From: Candidatus Azobacteroides sp.
GTDB taxonomy: Bacteria; Bacteroidota; Bacteroidia; Bacteroidales; Azobacteroidaceae
Length of the DNA stretch: 34,394 bases
Direction of reading: 5' to 3'
Assembly (NCBI GenBank): GCA_009778655.1
Contig: WRFZ01000167.1
Coordinates: forward strand, 1 to 34,394
In this document: positions 1 through 9,500 of the stretch, piece by piece
Numbering within the stretch: the stretch's first letter is position 1
Layout of the letters: each line of letters starts with the position of its first letter
Translations under genes and position numbers: made by a program
The notes under the pieces: generated by a model
What the model was told of the DNA's origin: nothing
Seen by the model: the letters and a program-made list of their open reading frames with translations, nothing else
Databases searched by the model: none

Positions 1-797
1 TAACTCGCAACGGTATAGCTGTTTTGCGTTATGACGACCGTGGAGTAGCCGAATCAGGCGGAAAGTACGCAACAGCCAATCTTGATGATTTCGCAGCTGA
101 TGCTTTGGCGGCAGTTAATTATCTGAAAACTCGAAAAGAAATCAATCCGAAAAAAATAGGAATCATCGGACACAGCGAAGGCGGTACGATTGCATTCATG
201 TTGGCAAGCGATAAGAATAACAATTTGGCCTATATTGTGTCCATGGCCGGAATGGCTATACCCGGAGACAGCTTGCTGCGCATGCAACGCTATTTGACAG
301 CTAATAAAATGGGAGCATCCGATGCGCAAATTGAACAAAATGAAATGTTGATGGACATTATAAACAGCATTGTTAATAAATATCCGGATGATTTCATTTT
401 ACAAAATACAGATAAACTCTACGACGAAGCCGTCCCGGATTCATTAAAAGAAAATGGAGTGATTAAAAATTCATTCCAGCAATGGGTTAGGCAAATGATG
501 CAACCAGAAATGAAATCGTTGATGAATTGTAATCCATCTAATGCATTAATAAAAATAAAATGTCCCGTGTTGGCGCTGGACGGCGAAAAAGATTTGCAAG
601 TTCCTCCCGATGTAAATTTGAACAGGGTGAAAGCATTGGTTAAAAGTTCGGTAACTATCAAAAAATATCCCGACCTTAATCATCTGTTCCAACATTGTAC
701 AACCGGATTACCTACCGAATACGGCAACATTGAAGAAACGATTTCGCCCGAAGTGTTGAGCGATATAGCCGTATGGATAAAGCAAACTGTTCGATAG
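1..797 (+). CDS. alpha/beta hydrolase, 3' part (5' end outside window)
   Basis: The reading frame is open from base 3 with no start codon of its own, so the gene begins before the window; the first in-frame ATG/TTG codons are internal. The visible part begins with LTRNGIAVLRYDDRGVAESG, the strand-plus-oxyanion region common in serine hydrolases of the alpha/beta fold. The nucleophile elbow GHSEGG has its Ser codon at 174-176. A candidate acid Asp lies in GEKDLQVPP (codon 591-593) and the catalytic His in DLNHLFQ (681-683), so the triad looks intact. A lid-like helical insert lies between about bases 240 and 540. The family includes esterases and acyl-peptide-type hydrolases; the substrate cannot be told. 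It converges with the AraC gene, 24 bases away, so it is probably unrelated to the following operon. Confidence 0.88.
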   Translation, partial: TRNGIAVLRYDDRGVAESGGKYATANLDDFAADALAAVNYLKTRKEINPKKIGIIGHSEGGTIAFMLASDKNNNLAYIVSMAGMAIPGDSLLRMQRYLTANKMGASDAQIEQNEMLMDIINSIVNKYPDDFILQNTDKLYDEAVPDSLKENGVIKNSFQQWVRQMMQPEMKSLMNCNPSNALIKIKCPVLALDGEKDLQVPPDVNLNRVKALVKSSVTIKKYPDLNHLFQHCTTGLPTEYGNIEETISPEVLSDIAVWIKQTVR

Positions 798-798
798 T

Positions 799-829
799 AT
801 AATTTACTTATTATAAATAAATTATTTTT
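799..829 (+). terminator. possible intrinsic terminator after the hydrolase
   Basis: An 8-base perfect inverted repeat (ATAATTTA at 799-806, TAAATTAT at 818-825) with an 11-base loop ends in a run of five T (825-829). It sits directly after the hydrolase stop codon and overlaps the end of the convergent AraC gene. The stem is all A/T and therefore weak. Confidence 0.35.
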
Positions 830-1700
830 CCCTGTTCTTGTATTGAACGGGAGACAGGGAGGTATATTTTTTGAACACTTTCGAGAAATAAAAAGGGTCG
901 TTAAAACCAAGCTCGTATGCAATGGATTTGACGGATAACCGGGTATGGTCTAAATATTGGCAGGCGCGTTGAATTTTCAATTGCGCAAAATACTCTAACG
1001 GACTGTAAGAAGTGCTTTTCGTAAATATCAAGGAGAAATGAGAAACGGAATAATGAACGTGTTCTGCAATTTCTTCTAACTTTAAGGATTTATCTAAATT
1101 CTCTTTCATAAAAAGAATTGCCTGTTGAATCGAATTAATCCGGTTCACCTTATTCATTACCCGAAATTGTTGCACAAACCGGAATGACGCCAATAAATGC
1201 CACAGGCACATGCTGACATATTCTAAATTATCTTGACTGTATCCCAATTCCAAATTTTGGTAAATTTCTTCAAAAATAGAAATTCGCTCTTGAATCCGAT
1301 GCCCTTCTACAGGGGCAATATCAAGAACCCGGTTGAAAACAGATGAAAAGATGGCAGCTTTTTCTCCGGTGAAATGCAGCCAATAGATACTCCATGGCGA
1401 TTGCCGATTGGCGCCATATTCGTGCGGAATATTTGCCTCAAGGATAAAGAATTGATTCTTGTCCACCTTGTATTTTTTATTATTGACCGAAAACCAACCT
1501 TTTCCGTCAACGCAATAAATTAATACATTTTCGTTTGCTCCGTTTGGACGTGCACAAAAATGTCCCGAAGCGTTCGGGTAATATCCGATGTCGGTAAGGT
1601 ATAACGAACAAGTTACCTCATTTTGAGTTAAAAGCTCTTTGATGACTTGAGGCAATACGATTGACCGCTCTCCTCGAAATCCATCCGATTTTAATTCCAT
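822..1700 (-). CDS. AraC-family transcriptional regulator
   Basis: A 292-residue protein with an N-terminal cupin-like ligand-binding half (for example NVLIYCVDGKGWFSVNNKKY, then FFILEANIPHEYGA) and a C-terminal AraC/XylS DNA-binding half with two helix-turn-helix motifs: LEEIAEHVHYSVSHFSLIF and VKSIAYELGFNDPFYFSKVF, ending in SPVQYK. This is the usual family length. I chose the ATG at 1700; the frame can be extended to a TTG at 1772, but a TAnnTTTG box lies between the two, which favours the shorter form. The gene is divergent from the sugar symporter, 125 bases away, so the natural inference is sugar-responsive control of that operon. The inducer is not known. Confidence 0.9.
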   Translation of the reverse strand: MELKSDGFRGERSIVLPQVIKELLTQNEVTCSLYLTDIGYYPNASGHFCARPNGANENVLIYCVDGKGWFSVNNKKYKVDKNQFFILEANIPHEYGANRQSPWSIYWLHFTGEKAAIFSSVFNRVLDIAPVEGHRIQERISIFEEIYQNLELGYSQDNLEYVSMCLWHLLASFRFVQQFRVMNKVNRINSIQQAILFMKENLDKSLKLEEIAEHVHYSVSHFSLIFTKSTSYSPLEYFAQLKIQRACQYLDHTRLSVKSIAYELGFNDPFYFSKVFKKYTSLSPVQYKNREK

Positions 1701-1713
1701 GCCATTTTTTCGG

Positions 1714-1721
1714 CAAAAGTA
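1714..1721 (-). promoter_or_regulatory. possible -7 box for the AraC gene
   Basis: On the minus strand this reads TACTTTTG, an exact match to the Bacteroides TAnnTTTG -7 consensus, 13 bases before the ATG at 1700. No good TTTG -33 box is seen 19-21 bases upstream. If real, the transcript has almost no leader. Confidence 0.3.
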
Positions 1722-1778
1722 AGAAAATAATGCAGCATTATCATAATATTTTCCATGTTTTATTTGCTTCAAGTCAAT

Positions 1779-1786
1779 TAACTTTG
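1779..1786 (+). promoter_or_regulatory. -7 box for the sugar symporter operon
   Basis: TAACTTTG matches the Bacteroides TAnnTTTG consensus and lies about 40 bases before the symporter ATG. The -33 region has no clear TTTG at the usual spacing, which would fit a promoter that needs an activator such as the neighbouring AraC protein (inference). A tandem TCTGAATT/TCTGAATC repeat follows at 1789-1804. Confidence 0.5.
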
Positions 1787-1788
1787 TA

Positions 1789-1804
1789 TCTGAATTTCTG
1801 AATC
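1789..1804 (+). repeat. 8-base tandem direct repeat in the symporter leader
   Basis: TCTGAATT is followed at once by TCTGAATC, just after the TAACTTTG -7 box and before the symporter ATG. It could be part of an operator for the divergent AraC regulator, but it may also be chance in AT-rich DNA. Confidence 0.35.
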
Positions 1805-1825
1805 AACGTATTAAAAAATTTTACC

Positions 1826-3223
1826 ATGAAGAACGAGCAATATAATTTTACTTTTCTCTTGAAAATTTCATCAGTATCTGCTATGGGAGGCTTATTGTTC
1901 GGATATGATTATGTTGTAATAGGAGGCGCCAAACCGTTTTACGAACGTTTCTTTGACATTACTTCATCTGCCGGCCTGCAAGCATGGGCGATGAGCAGCG
2001 CTCTCGTCGGGTGTATTGTCGGAGCGGTTGTATCCGGACTTGTCAGCGATAAATACGGTAGAAAGAAAGCGCTTCTCGGTTCTGCTCTTTTATTTATTGC
2101 AGCTTCATCAGGTACAGGTTTGTCGGAAAGTTTTAACGTATTTATAGGTTTTCGTTTGCTCGGCGGCATCGGAATAGGATTGGCTTCGGCTCTTTCTCCG
2201 ATGTACATAGCAGAAGTTACTCCTTCCCGGATACGAGGGCGTTTTGTTTCGATCAATCAAATGACCGTTGTCATTGGAATCCTGCTTGCCCAAATTGTCA
2301 ATCTGTTGATTGCAGAAAAAGTCCCCGACGGAGCGTCCGACTCGTTTATTGCAGGATCATGGAACGGGCAAATGGGTTGGAGATGGATGTTTTGGGCCTG
2401 TGGAATCCCGTCCGTCCTGTTTTTTCTGCTGACTTTTTTTATTCCCGAAAGCCCTCGATGGCTACTTAAAGTCGGAAAACCGGAAGCGGCTTTTCCGATA
2501 TTGGAAAAAATCGGTGGCAGTGTATATGCTCAACAAGAGACTGATAACATCAGAGCTTCGTTGGCCGATGCAAGTGAAAAAGCAGATTTCAAAGCCTTGC
2601 TTAACCCGGCTTTTATTCCGATATTAATAATCGGTGTCGTATTAGCGGTTTTACAGCAATGGTGCGGCATCAATACCGTTTTCAACTATGCGGAAGAAAT
2701 TTTTACCGCTGCCGGATACGGCGTAAGCGATACACTGTTTAATATCGTAATTACGGGAAGCGTCAACTTGGTTTTTACTTTTGTCGCTATGCTTACGGTT
2801 GATAAATGGGGGCGAAAGAAATTGATGGTATTTGGCGCCGGCGGATTGACGTTAAATTTTATATTATTGGGAAGCGCATTCTTTTTCCATCTGAAAGGGG
2901 TTGCCGTACTGACTTTGGTAGTAACGGCCATAGCCATTTATGCCATGTCGTTGGCTCCGATTGTGTGGGTTGTTCTTTCCGAAATATTTCCGAACCGGAT
3001 ACGCGGCGCGGCAATGGCGTCAGCAACATTTGCTTTGTGGGTAGCCTGTTTCGTATTGACCTACACATTCCCGCTGTTAAATAAATCGTTGGGAGCCGCA
3101 GGAACGTTTTGGGTATATTCGGGGATCTGCTTATCGGGGTTTATTTTTATTGCAATAAAACTGCCTGAAACAAAAGGAAAATCGCTCGAAGAAATTGAAA
3201 ATATATTAACGAAAAATGTGTAA
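1826..3223 (+). CDS. MFS sugar porter (sugar/H+ symporter)
   Basis: A 465-residue, 12-helix inner-membrane transporter of the sugar porter family (XylE/GalP/AraE relatives). Family signatures are all present in order: GGLLFGYDYVVIGGA in helix 1, DKYGRKKAL in the 2-3 loop, GIGLASALSPMYIAEVTPSR in helix 4, PESPRWLL before the central loop, QQWCGINTVFNYAEEIF in helix 7, VDKWGRKKLM in the 8-9 loop, SEIFPNRIRG in helix 10 and LPETKGKSLEE at the C-terminus. It would move a monosaccharide from periplasm to cytoplasm with protons. It is the first gene of a plus-strand operon, 14 bases before the DUF5107/TPR gene. The exact sugar (xylose, arabinose, galactose, glucose) cannot be read from the sequence. 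Confidence 0.95.
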   Translation: MKNEQYNFTFLLKISSVSAMGGLLFGYDYVVIGGAKPFYERFFDITSSAGLQAWAMSSALVGCIVGAVVSGLVSDKYGRKKALLGSALLFIAASSGTGLSESFNVFIGFRLLGGIGIGLASALSPMYIAEVTPSRIRGRFVSINQMTVVIGILLAQIVNLLIAEKVPDGASDSFIAGSWNGQMGWRWMFWACGIPSVLFFLLTFFIPESPRWLLKVGKPEAAFPILEKIGGSVYAQQETDNIRASLADASEKADFKALLNPAFIPILIIGVVLAVLQQWCGINTVFNYAEEIFTAAGYGVSDTLFNIVITGSVNLVFTFVAMLTVDKWGRKKLMVFGAGGLTLNFILLGSAFFFHLKGVAVLTLVVTAIAIYAMSLAPIVWVVLSEIFPNRIRGAAMASATFALWVACFVLTYTFPLLNKSLGAAGTFWVYSGICLSGFIFIAIKLPETKGKSLEEIENILTKNV

Positions 3224-3237
3224 AAAAAAACAAATCT

Positions 3238-6200
3238 ATGAAGACAAAAGTTTGGGAAGAAGATATTATTATTCCGACGTATGAAATCGGCGTTCCGGAA
3301 AAGAATCCGATGTTTTTGGAAAAACGAATTTACCAGGGAAGCAGCGGAGTCGTTTATCCTTACCCCGTCATTGAGATGGTTTCAGATGAAAAATGCAACA
3401 AGAAATGGCATGCGATTTTTCTTGAAAACGAATACTTGAAAATTATGATTCTCCCCGAATTGGGAGGACGGGTACAAATGGCGTATGATAAAATCAAAGA
3501 ACGTCATTTCATTTATTACAACAGCGTTATCAAACCGGCATTGGTGGGTTTGACCGGGCCTTGGATTTCGGGCGGAATAGAATTTAACTGGCCTCAACAC
3601 CATCGTCCGAGTACATACATGCCCGTTGATTTCAGTACGGAAGAAAAAGAAGACGGCAGCGCTACGATTTGGATTAATGAACAAGAGCGAATGTTTCATC
3701 AGAAAGCCGTCGTTGCATTTACATTATACCCCGATAGAGCCTGTTTGGAAATAAAGGGTACTTTATCTAATCCGACTCCGGTTCCTCAAACATTTTTGTG
3801 GTGGACAAATCCGGCGGTTAAAGTAAACGACCGGTACCAATCGGTTTTTCCTCCCGATGTCCATGCGGTATTCGACCACGGCAGACGCGATGTTTCCCGT
3901 TTTCCCATAGCTACGGGAACTTATTATAAAGTTGATTATTCTGCCGGCGTTGATATTTCCCGATATAAAAATATTCCGGTTCCGACTTCGTATATGGCCG
4001 TAAAGTCGAAATATGATTTTATCGGCGGTTATGAACAGGATACTAAAGCCGGCGTTTTACTTGTCGCCAATCATCCTGTTTCTCCGGGTAAAAAACAATG
4101 GACCTGGGGAAACGGGGATTTCGGTCGTGCGTGGGAGCGTAATCTCACCGACAGCGACGGACCTTATATTGAACTGATGGTAGGAACCTATACGGATAAT
4201 CAGCCTGATTTTTCATGGTTGCAACCCTACGAAGAAAAGTATTTTGTACAGTATCTTATGCCTTATCGTGAATTAGGCGTAATAAAAAATGCCTCTGCCG
4301 ATCTTTTGATGAATTTGGAAGAAGAAAAGGATTGCGTTGTGTTTAAATTACTTGTAACTTGTGATTTAAATAATGCAACGGTTATTTTAAAGGCAAACCA
4401 TCTTATTTTATTGGAAGAAATTGTTTCTTTGTCTCCCGAAAAAGTCCATGAAAAATCCGTTGCCTTACATTCCGCGAAGTATGAGGATTTAACGGTTGAA
4501 ATCTATTCGGAAGAAGGAAGAAAGATTTTGGGTTGGACGCCGGAAAAAGAGACAATCAAACCGCTGCCTCAACCGGCCCGGAAAGCGCTTCCTCCCGCTG
4601 AAATAAAAACTACCGAGCAGCTTTATCTGACCGGATTGCACATCGAACAGTATCGCCACGCTACTTATAAAGCGACCGATTATTACCGGGAGGCTTTGCG
4701 TCGCGATCCGTCCGATATACGAAATAATAACGCCATGGGATTGTGGTTGCTGCGAAAAGGAAAATTTGCCGAGGCGATTCCCTGCTTCCGACGTGCAATA
4801 GAAACGCTTACGACATACAATCCGAATCCCTACGACGGAGAACCGTATTATAATCTGGGCTTAGCGCTACAGTTTTCTGGAAAAAACGAAGAAGCGTATG
4901 AATCATTTTATAAAGCCTGCTGGAGTGCGGCTTGGCAAGATGCCGCATTTTATTCTTTAGCGCAATTATCAATCAAGAACGGACAATGGCAAGATGCTGA
5001 AGAAGAGATAGAAAAATCGTTGGTTCGCAACGAACGCAATCACCGCGCTCGTCACATCAAGGCGGCTATTTTACGTCATAAAGGAGCCGTTCGGCAAGCG
5101 ACCGAATGGATTGAAGAATCGTTGAAAATTGATCGGTTTAACTTCGGCTGTCTCTTTGAACAATATCTTATTTCCGGAAACCCGGCAGTAAAAAAATTAT
5201 CGCTTGAACGAATGAGACTCGACAGTCATAATTATGAGGAAATTGCATTGGATTATATTCAATCGGGATTGTACGACGAAGCGGTATGTTTATTACAACT
5301 GTGTATAGACGAGGCAAATCCTTCTCCCATGACCTTTTATTATCAAGCTTATGCTTATCGCTTGTCCGGAAAAACAAAGGAAGCAAAACGTGCTTTTGAA
5401 TCAGCGGCTAAACAATCGCCGGATTATTGTTTTCCGAATCGCTTGGAAGCTATTGCGGTTCTTCAATCCGCTTGTGCCGAAAATCCCGGAGACGCTTATG
5501 CTCCCTATTATTTAGGCAATTTGTGGTACGATAAACAGCAATACAGCGACGCTATTGCCTGTTGGGAACTTTCGGCGTCTATCAATCCGGAATATCCGAC
5601 CGTGCTGAGAAATCTGGCGCTTGCAGCGTTTAACAAACAAAAAGACGCTCAAAAAGCGGTTGCTTTATTAGAAAAAGCCTATCGCTTGAATGAGGATGAT
5701 ACACGTATATTGATGGAATCAGACCTGTTACGTAAACGGCTTAATTATCCTCCGGCAGAGCGTTTGGCTTTTCTTGAAGCCCGCATGAATTTGGTTCAAA
5801 AAAGAGACGATTTGTATTTGGAATATATAACGTTGCTGAATCAATTAGGGCGATATGAAGAAGCAAAAACGATGATTGACAAACGCAAGTTTCATCCGTG
5901 GGAAGGAGGAGAAGGCAAAGTAACGGGACAATATGTTTTGTGCCGGCTGGAATTGGCAAAAAAAACGATTGCGGGAAAGAAATACAATGAAGCGCTTGCT
6001 TTGCTTAACGAAACCGACGCTTATCCCGATAATCTGGGAGAAGGAAAATTGTTCAATGCCGAAGAAAACGATATACATTATTATAAAGGAATAGCATATA
6101 AAGGATTAGGAGATATGGAACATGCAAGAGAATGTTTTCTTAAAGCCACAATCGGATCTTCCGAACCGGTTCAAGCCTTTTTTTACAACGATCAACAACC

Positions 6201-6507
6201 CGATAAAATCTTTTATCAAGGTTTAGCATGGAGGGAATTAGGTAAAGAAGATAAAGCCAAAAGCTGCTTCAATAAACTGATAGCTCATGGCGAAAAACAT
6301 TTGTTCGACGAATGTACGATTGATTATTTTGCGGTCTCTCTTCCCGATTTGGCTATATGGGACGACGACTTGAATATTCGGAACAAAATCCACTGCTATT
6401 ACGTAATAGCTTTAGGATTCAGCGGTTTGGGTCAAGATGAAAAAGCGGAAATTTATTATCAAAAAGTGAAAGAGTCGGACATTAATAAGTATGTGTTCAG
6501 AAAATAA
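3238..6507 (+). CDS. DUF5107-like domain + TPR protein, probably cytoplasmic
   Basis: A 1089-residue protein with no signal peptide and no membrane segment. Residues 1 to about 350 resemble the DUF5107 family, whose beta-rich fold I relate to aldose-epimerase-like domains: EYLKIMILPELGGRVQMAYD is like the mutarotase opening, followed by GGIEFNWPQHHRPS and PQTFLWWTNPAVKVND, both rich in His/Glu/Trp typical of a sugar-binding pocket. From about residue 460 to the end the protein is a long series of TPR helices (for example ATDYYREALRRDPSDIRNNN, EPYYNLGLALQFSGKNEEAY, YYLGNLWYDKQQYSDAIACW). It lies between a sugar symporter (14 bases) and an HTCS (17-base overlap). Its activity is not established; intracellular sugar epimerase/hydrolase, sugar sensor or scaffold are all possible. 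The domain call rests on recognition, not a search. Confidence 0.82.
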   Translation: MKTKVWEEDIIIPTYEIGVPEKNPMFLEKRIYQGSSGVVYPYPVIEMVSDEKCNKKWHAIFLENEYLKIMILPELGGRVQMAYDKIKERHFIYYNSVIKPALVGLTGPWISGGIEFNWPQHHRPSTYMPVDFSTEEKEDGSATIWINEQERMFHQKAVVAFTLYPDRACLEIKGTLSNPTPVPQTFLWWTNPAVKVNDRYQSVFPPDVHAVFDHGRRDVSRFPIATGTYYKVDYSAGVDISRYKNIPVPTSYMAVKSKYDFIGGYEQDTKAGVLLVANHPVSPGKKQWTWGNGDFGRAWERNLTDSDGPYIELMVGTYTDNQPDFSWLQPYEEKYFVQYLMPYRELGVIKNASADLLMNLEEEKDCVVFKLLVTCDLNNATVILKANHLILLEEIVSLSPEKVHEKSVALHSAKYEDLTVEIYSEEGRKILGWTPEKETIKPLPQPARKALPPAEIKTTEQLYLTGLHIEQYRHATYKATDYYREALRRDPSDIRNNNAMGLWLLRKGKFAEAIPCFRRAIETLTTYNPNPYDGEPYYNLGLALQFSGKNEEAYESFYKACWSAAWQDAAFYSLAQLSIKNGQWQDAEEEIEKSLVRNERNHRARHIKAAILRHKGAVRQATEWIEESLKIDRFNFGCLFEQYLISGNPAVKKLSLERMRLDSHNYEEIALDYIQSGLYDEAVCLLQLCIDEANPSPMTFYYQAYAYRLSGKTKEAKRAFESAAKQSPDYCFPNRLEAIAVLQSACAENPGDAYAPYYLGNLWYDKQQYSDAIACWELSASINPEYPTVLRNLALAAFNKQKDAQKAVALLEKAYRLNEDDTRILMESDLLRKRLNYPPAERLAFLEARMNLVQKRDDLYLEYITLLNQLGRYEEAKTMIDKRKFHPWEGGEGKVTGQYVLCRLELAKKTIAGKKYNEALALLNETDAYPDNLGEGKLFNAEENDIHYYKGIAYKGLGDMEHARECFLKATIGSSEPVQAFFYNDQQPDKIFYQGLAWRELGKEDKAKSCFNKLIAHGEKHLFDECTIDYFAVSLPDLAIWDDDLNIRNKIHCYYVIALGFSGLGQDEKAEIYYQKVKESDINKYVFRK

Positions 6508-9500
6508 AGCAAAAAAACTGATTCTACCGATATTATTACTTATACTCTGTTCACCGAAAACTGTTTATGCGGAGAACAAGCGTTTATCCAACTATTATTT
6601 TTCCCATATTTCGGTAGAAAACGGCTTATCGCAGAGTAATGTGAAAGCTATTGTACAAGACAGTTACGGTTTCTTATGGTTCGGTACGAAAAACGGTTTG
6701 AACCGCTTTGACGGAACTTCCATTGTACAAAAAGATTGCGACGATTATATTGCGGGTACGGGAAATCACAATATCTCCGCCTTGTTCGAGGATAAAGACA
6801 GCATCCTCTGGGTAGGGACAGACCGAGGAGTTTATCAATATAATTCGGCTTCGGATATCTTCACCGCCGTTCGTTTGAAAACCGCGGAAGGCGTTGATAT
6901 GAATAATTGGGTATCTGATATTACGGCCGATTCATTGGGTAATATTTGGGTAGTAATTCCCGATCAAGGCGTATTTCGATACAAAAACAATCAACTCTAT
7001 TTCTATGAATTAACCAACAAAGAAAATTTCAAAACGGAAGCTCCGGATTGCATTTGCGTACGCGCTTCCGGCGAAGTCTGGGTCGGTTCATGGGGGGTAG
7101 GATTGTTTCGATACAATGATAAAAACGACTGTTTCGAACATTATACAAAAGATAAAAACGGTCGTTCGTTACAAGGGAAAAATATCAATGCCTTATGCGA
7201 TTACGGCGATTGGGTCGCAATGGCTGTTCACGAAGGCGAAGTGATGAAATACAATCCCGGTACCAATGAATTAGTGAAAATTTCATTGCCCGGAGCTTCT
7301 CATACGTTTGTCCGCAATGTCATGTTTTGGAGAAATGAGCTGTGGGTAGGTACATACGATGGTCTGTTCATCGTCAACGAACGCGAAAACCGCGCCATTC
7401 ATTTGTCGCCCGATTTAATGCGTCCTTTCAGTCTGTCGGACAAAATCATCTATACCCTTTATCACGACAGGGAAGAGGGTATTTGGCTGGGAACGATGTT
7501 CGGAGGCGTGAATTATCTGCCTAATCAAAATATGACGTTTGACAAATATGTACCGGGAAGCGACGCTTATTCATTAAGCACCAAGCGAATCCGGGAGATG
7601 GCTTCGGACGATGCCGGAAACATTTGGATAGGTACGGAAGACAACGGAATCAATGTGCTTGACATTACTACCGGTAAGGTAAAGCAAATACGCGATAATC
7701 TTACCGAGAGAAAAAATCATCTGATGACGCTGGCAATGTCTGTCTATGGCAATCAAGTCTATTGCGGAATATACAAACAGGGAATGGATGTGGTGCAACT
7801 TCCGGGGAACGAGATACGACACTACAGTTATGAACAACTCGGCATCAGCGAAGGAAGCGTGTATGCTTTTTTTATAGATAGCAAAGGCAGACGTTGGATA
7901 GGCACAGGCTGGGGATTGTGTAAAGCAGCGCCCGGTTCATTCACTTTCAGCAGAGTGGATGAAGTCGGTTATGACTGGATATTCGACATATTTGAAGACC
8001 GTGACGGCAATCTTTGGTTTGCTACCATGGGTAGCGGACTGTGGAAATATTCGCCGGCTGACGGTTTGTTCAAAAAATACATTCATGAAAAAGGACAGAT
8101 TCATACGCTCAGTTCCAATTCGATAAGTTCGATAATGCAGGACAGTAGAGGCTGTATTTGGCTTTCTACCGACCGTGGAGGCATCTGTCGTTACAATCCG
8201 CAATCGGACAATTTCACTACTTATTCCATTCAAGACGGATTACCCGATGATGTTTCCTATAAAATAATAGAAGATGATATGCACAATCTTTGGTTCGGTA
8301 CCAATCGGGGATTAGTCTGTTTTAATCCCGACACAAAATACGTGCGCGTTTACACTACCAAAGACGGATTACTCGGCAATCAATTTAATTACAAATCCGC
8401 TTTGAAAGGAAAAGACGGGAAATTTTATTTCGGAGGTATTGAAGGATTAATTGCATTCGACCCCGATTCACCGGAAGCGAATCATCTGCCCTATCCGATT
8501 TACATCACTAAGTTAAGCATCTATAATCAAGAAATAACGGTACATACCGCCGGTTCTCCTTTGAAACGGTCTATTATCAATACCGATAAAATCGTCTTAC
8601 CTTACGACCAATCGAATATCAGTTTCGATGCGGCTTTATTAAGCTACTCTACGATGGCGTCCAATCAATATTATTACAAGATGGCACCTTTAGACAAAGA
8701 TTGGATAAAAGCGGCAAGCAACCGAAATATCTCTTATACCCGATTACCTCCGGGCAATTACACTTTTATGCTGCAAGCAACGGATGGCGGGAACAGCAGT
8801 CCGGTTGCTTCGCGTACATTGTCTGTTGTTATTCTTCCGCCTTGGTGGAAATCGGTCGGGGCGTATATTTTGTATGTCGTCGGATGCATCACTTTGATAG
8901 GATGCTGGTTTTTATGGTACAGACAACACAAAGGGAAGCAGATGGAAGAACGTCAAAAGTTATTCGAGATAGAAAAAGAAAAAGAACTTTACGAATCCAA
9001 AATCAGTTTCTTTACGGCAGTCGCTCACGAAATACGCACGCCGTTGACACTCATCAACAGTCCGCTGGAAATAATCAAAGAAATGCGCATTGACGAACCG
9101 AAGTTGAACAAAAATCTTTCTGTCATTGAACAAAATACAAAACGGCTGCTTAATTTGACGGGACAATTGCTCGACTTCCAAAAGATAGGCGCCGAAAAAT
9201 TCGATTTGAAATTTGAAGGCGTGGATATTACAACGTTACTCAATGAAACCTTGGCGCGCTTTGAACCGACCATCACACAAAAGAAAAAGGAGTTATTACA
9301 AAACATTCCCGACCGAAGCATTATCGCCGCTATTGATCGGGAAGCAATCACCAAAATTCTGAGTAATCTGTTGAACAATGCTTTGAAATATGCACAGCGA
9401 ACCATCTTGGTGGAGTTGTCGAGTGATGAAATCGCATTCACCGTGCGTGTGGTGAGCGACGGCGAAAAAATCTCGCCGGAACTTGGTATCCGTATATTTG

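Noticed and set aside
24-797. Alpha/beta hydrolase as a complete gene with a TTG start at base 24
   Set aside because: The frame is open to the window edge and the residues before base 24 (TRNGIAV) are part of the conserved fold, so the gene is cut, not short.
1701-1772. N-terminal extension of the AraC protein to a TTG at 1772
   Set aside because: The extra 24 residues are not typical of the family and a TAnnTTTG box lies inside the stretch; the ATG at 1700 is the simpler start.
8701-9093. 130-codon plus-strand frame inside the HTCS gene
   Set aside because: Overlaps the membrane and HisKA region of the HTCS in another frame; no independent start signal or domain.
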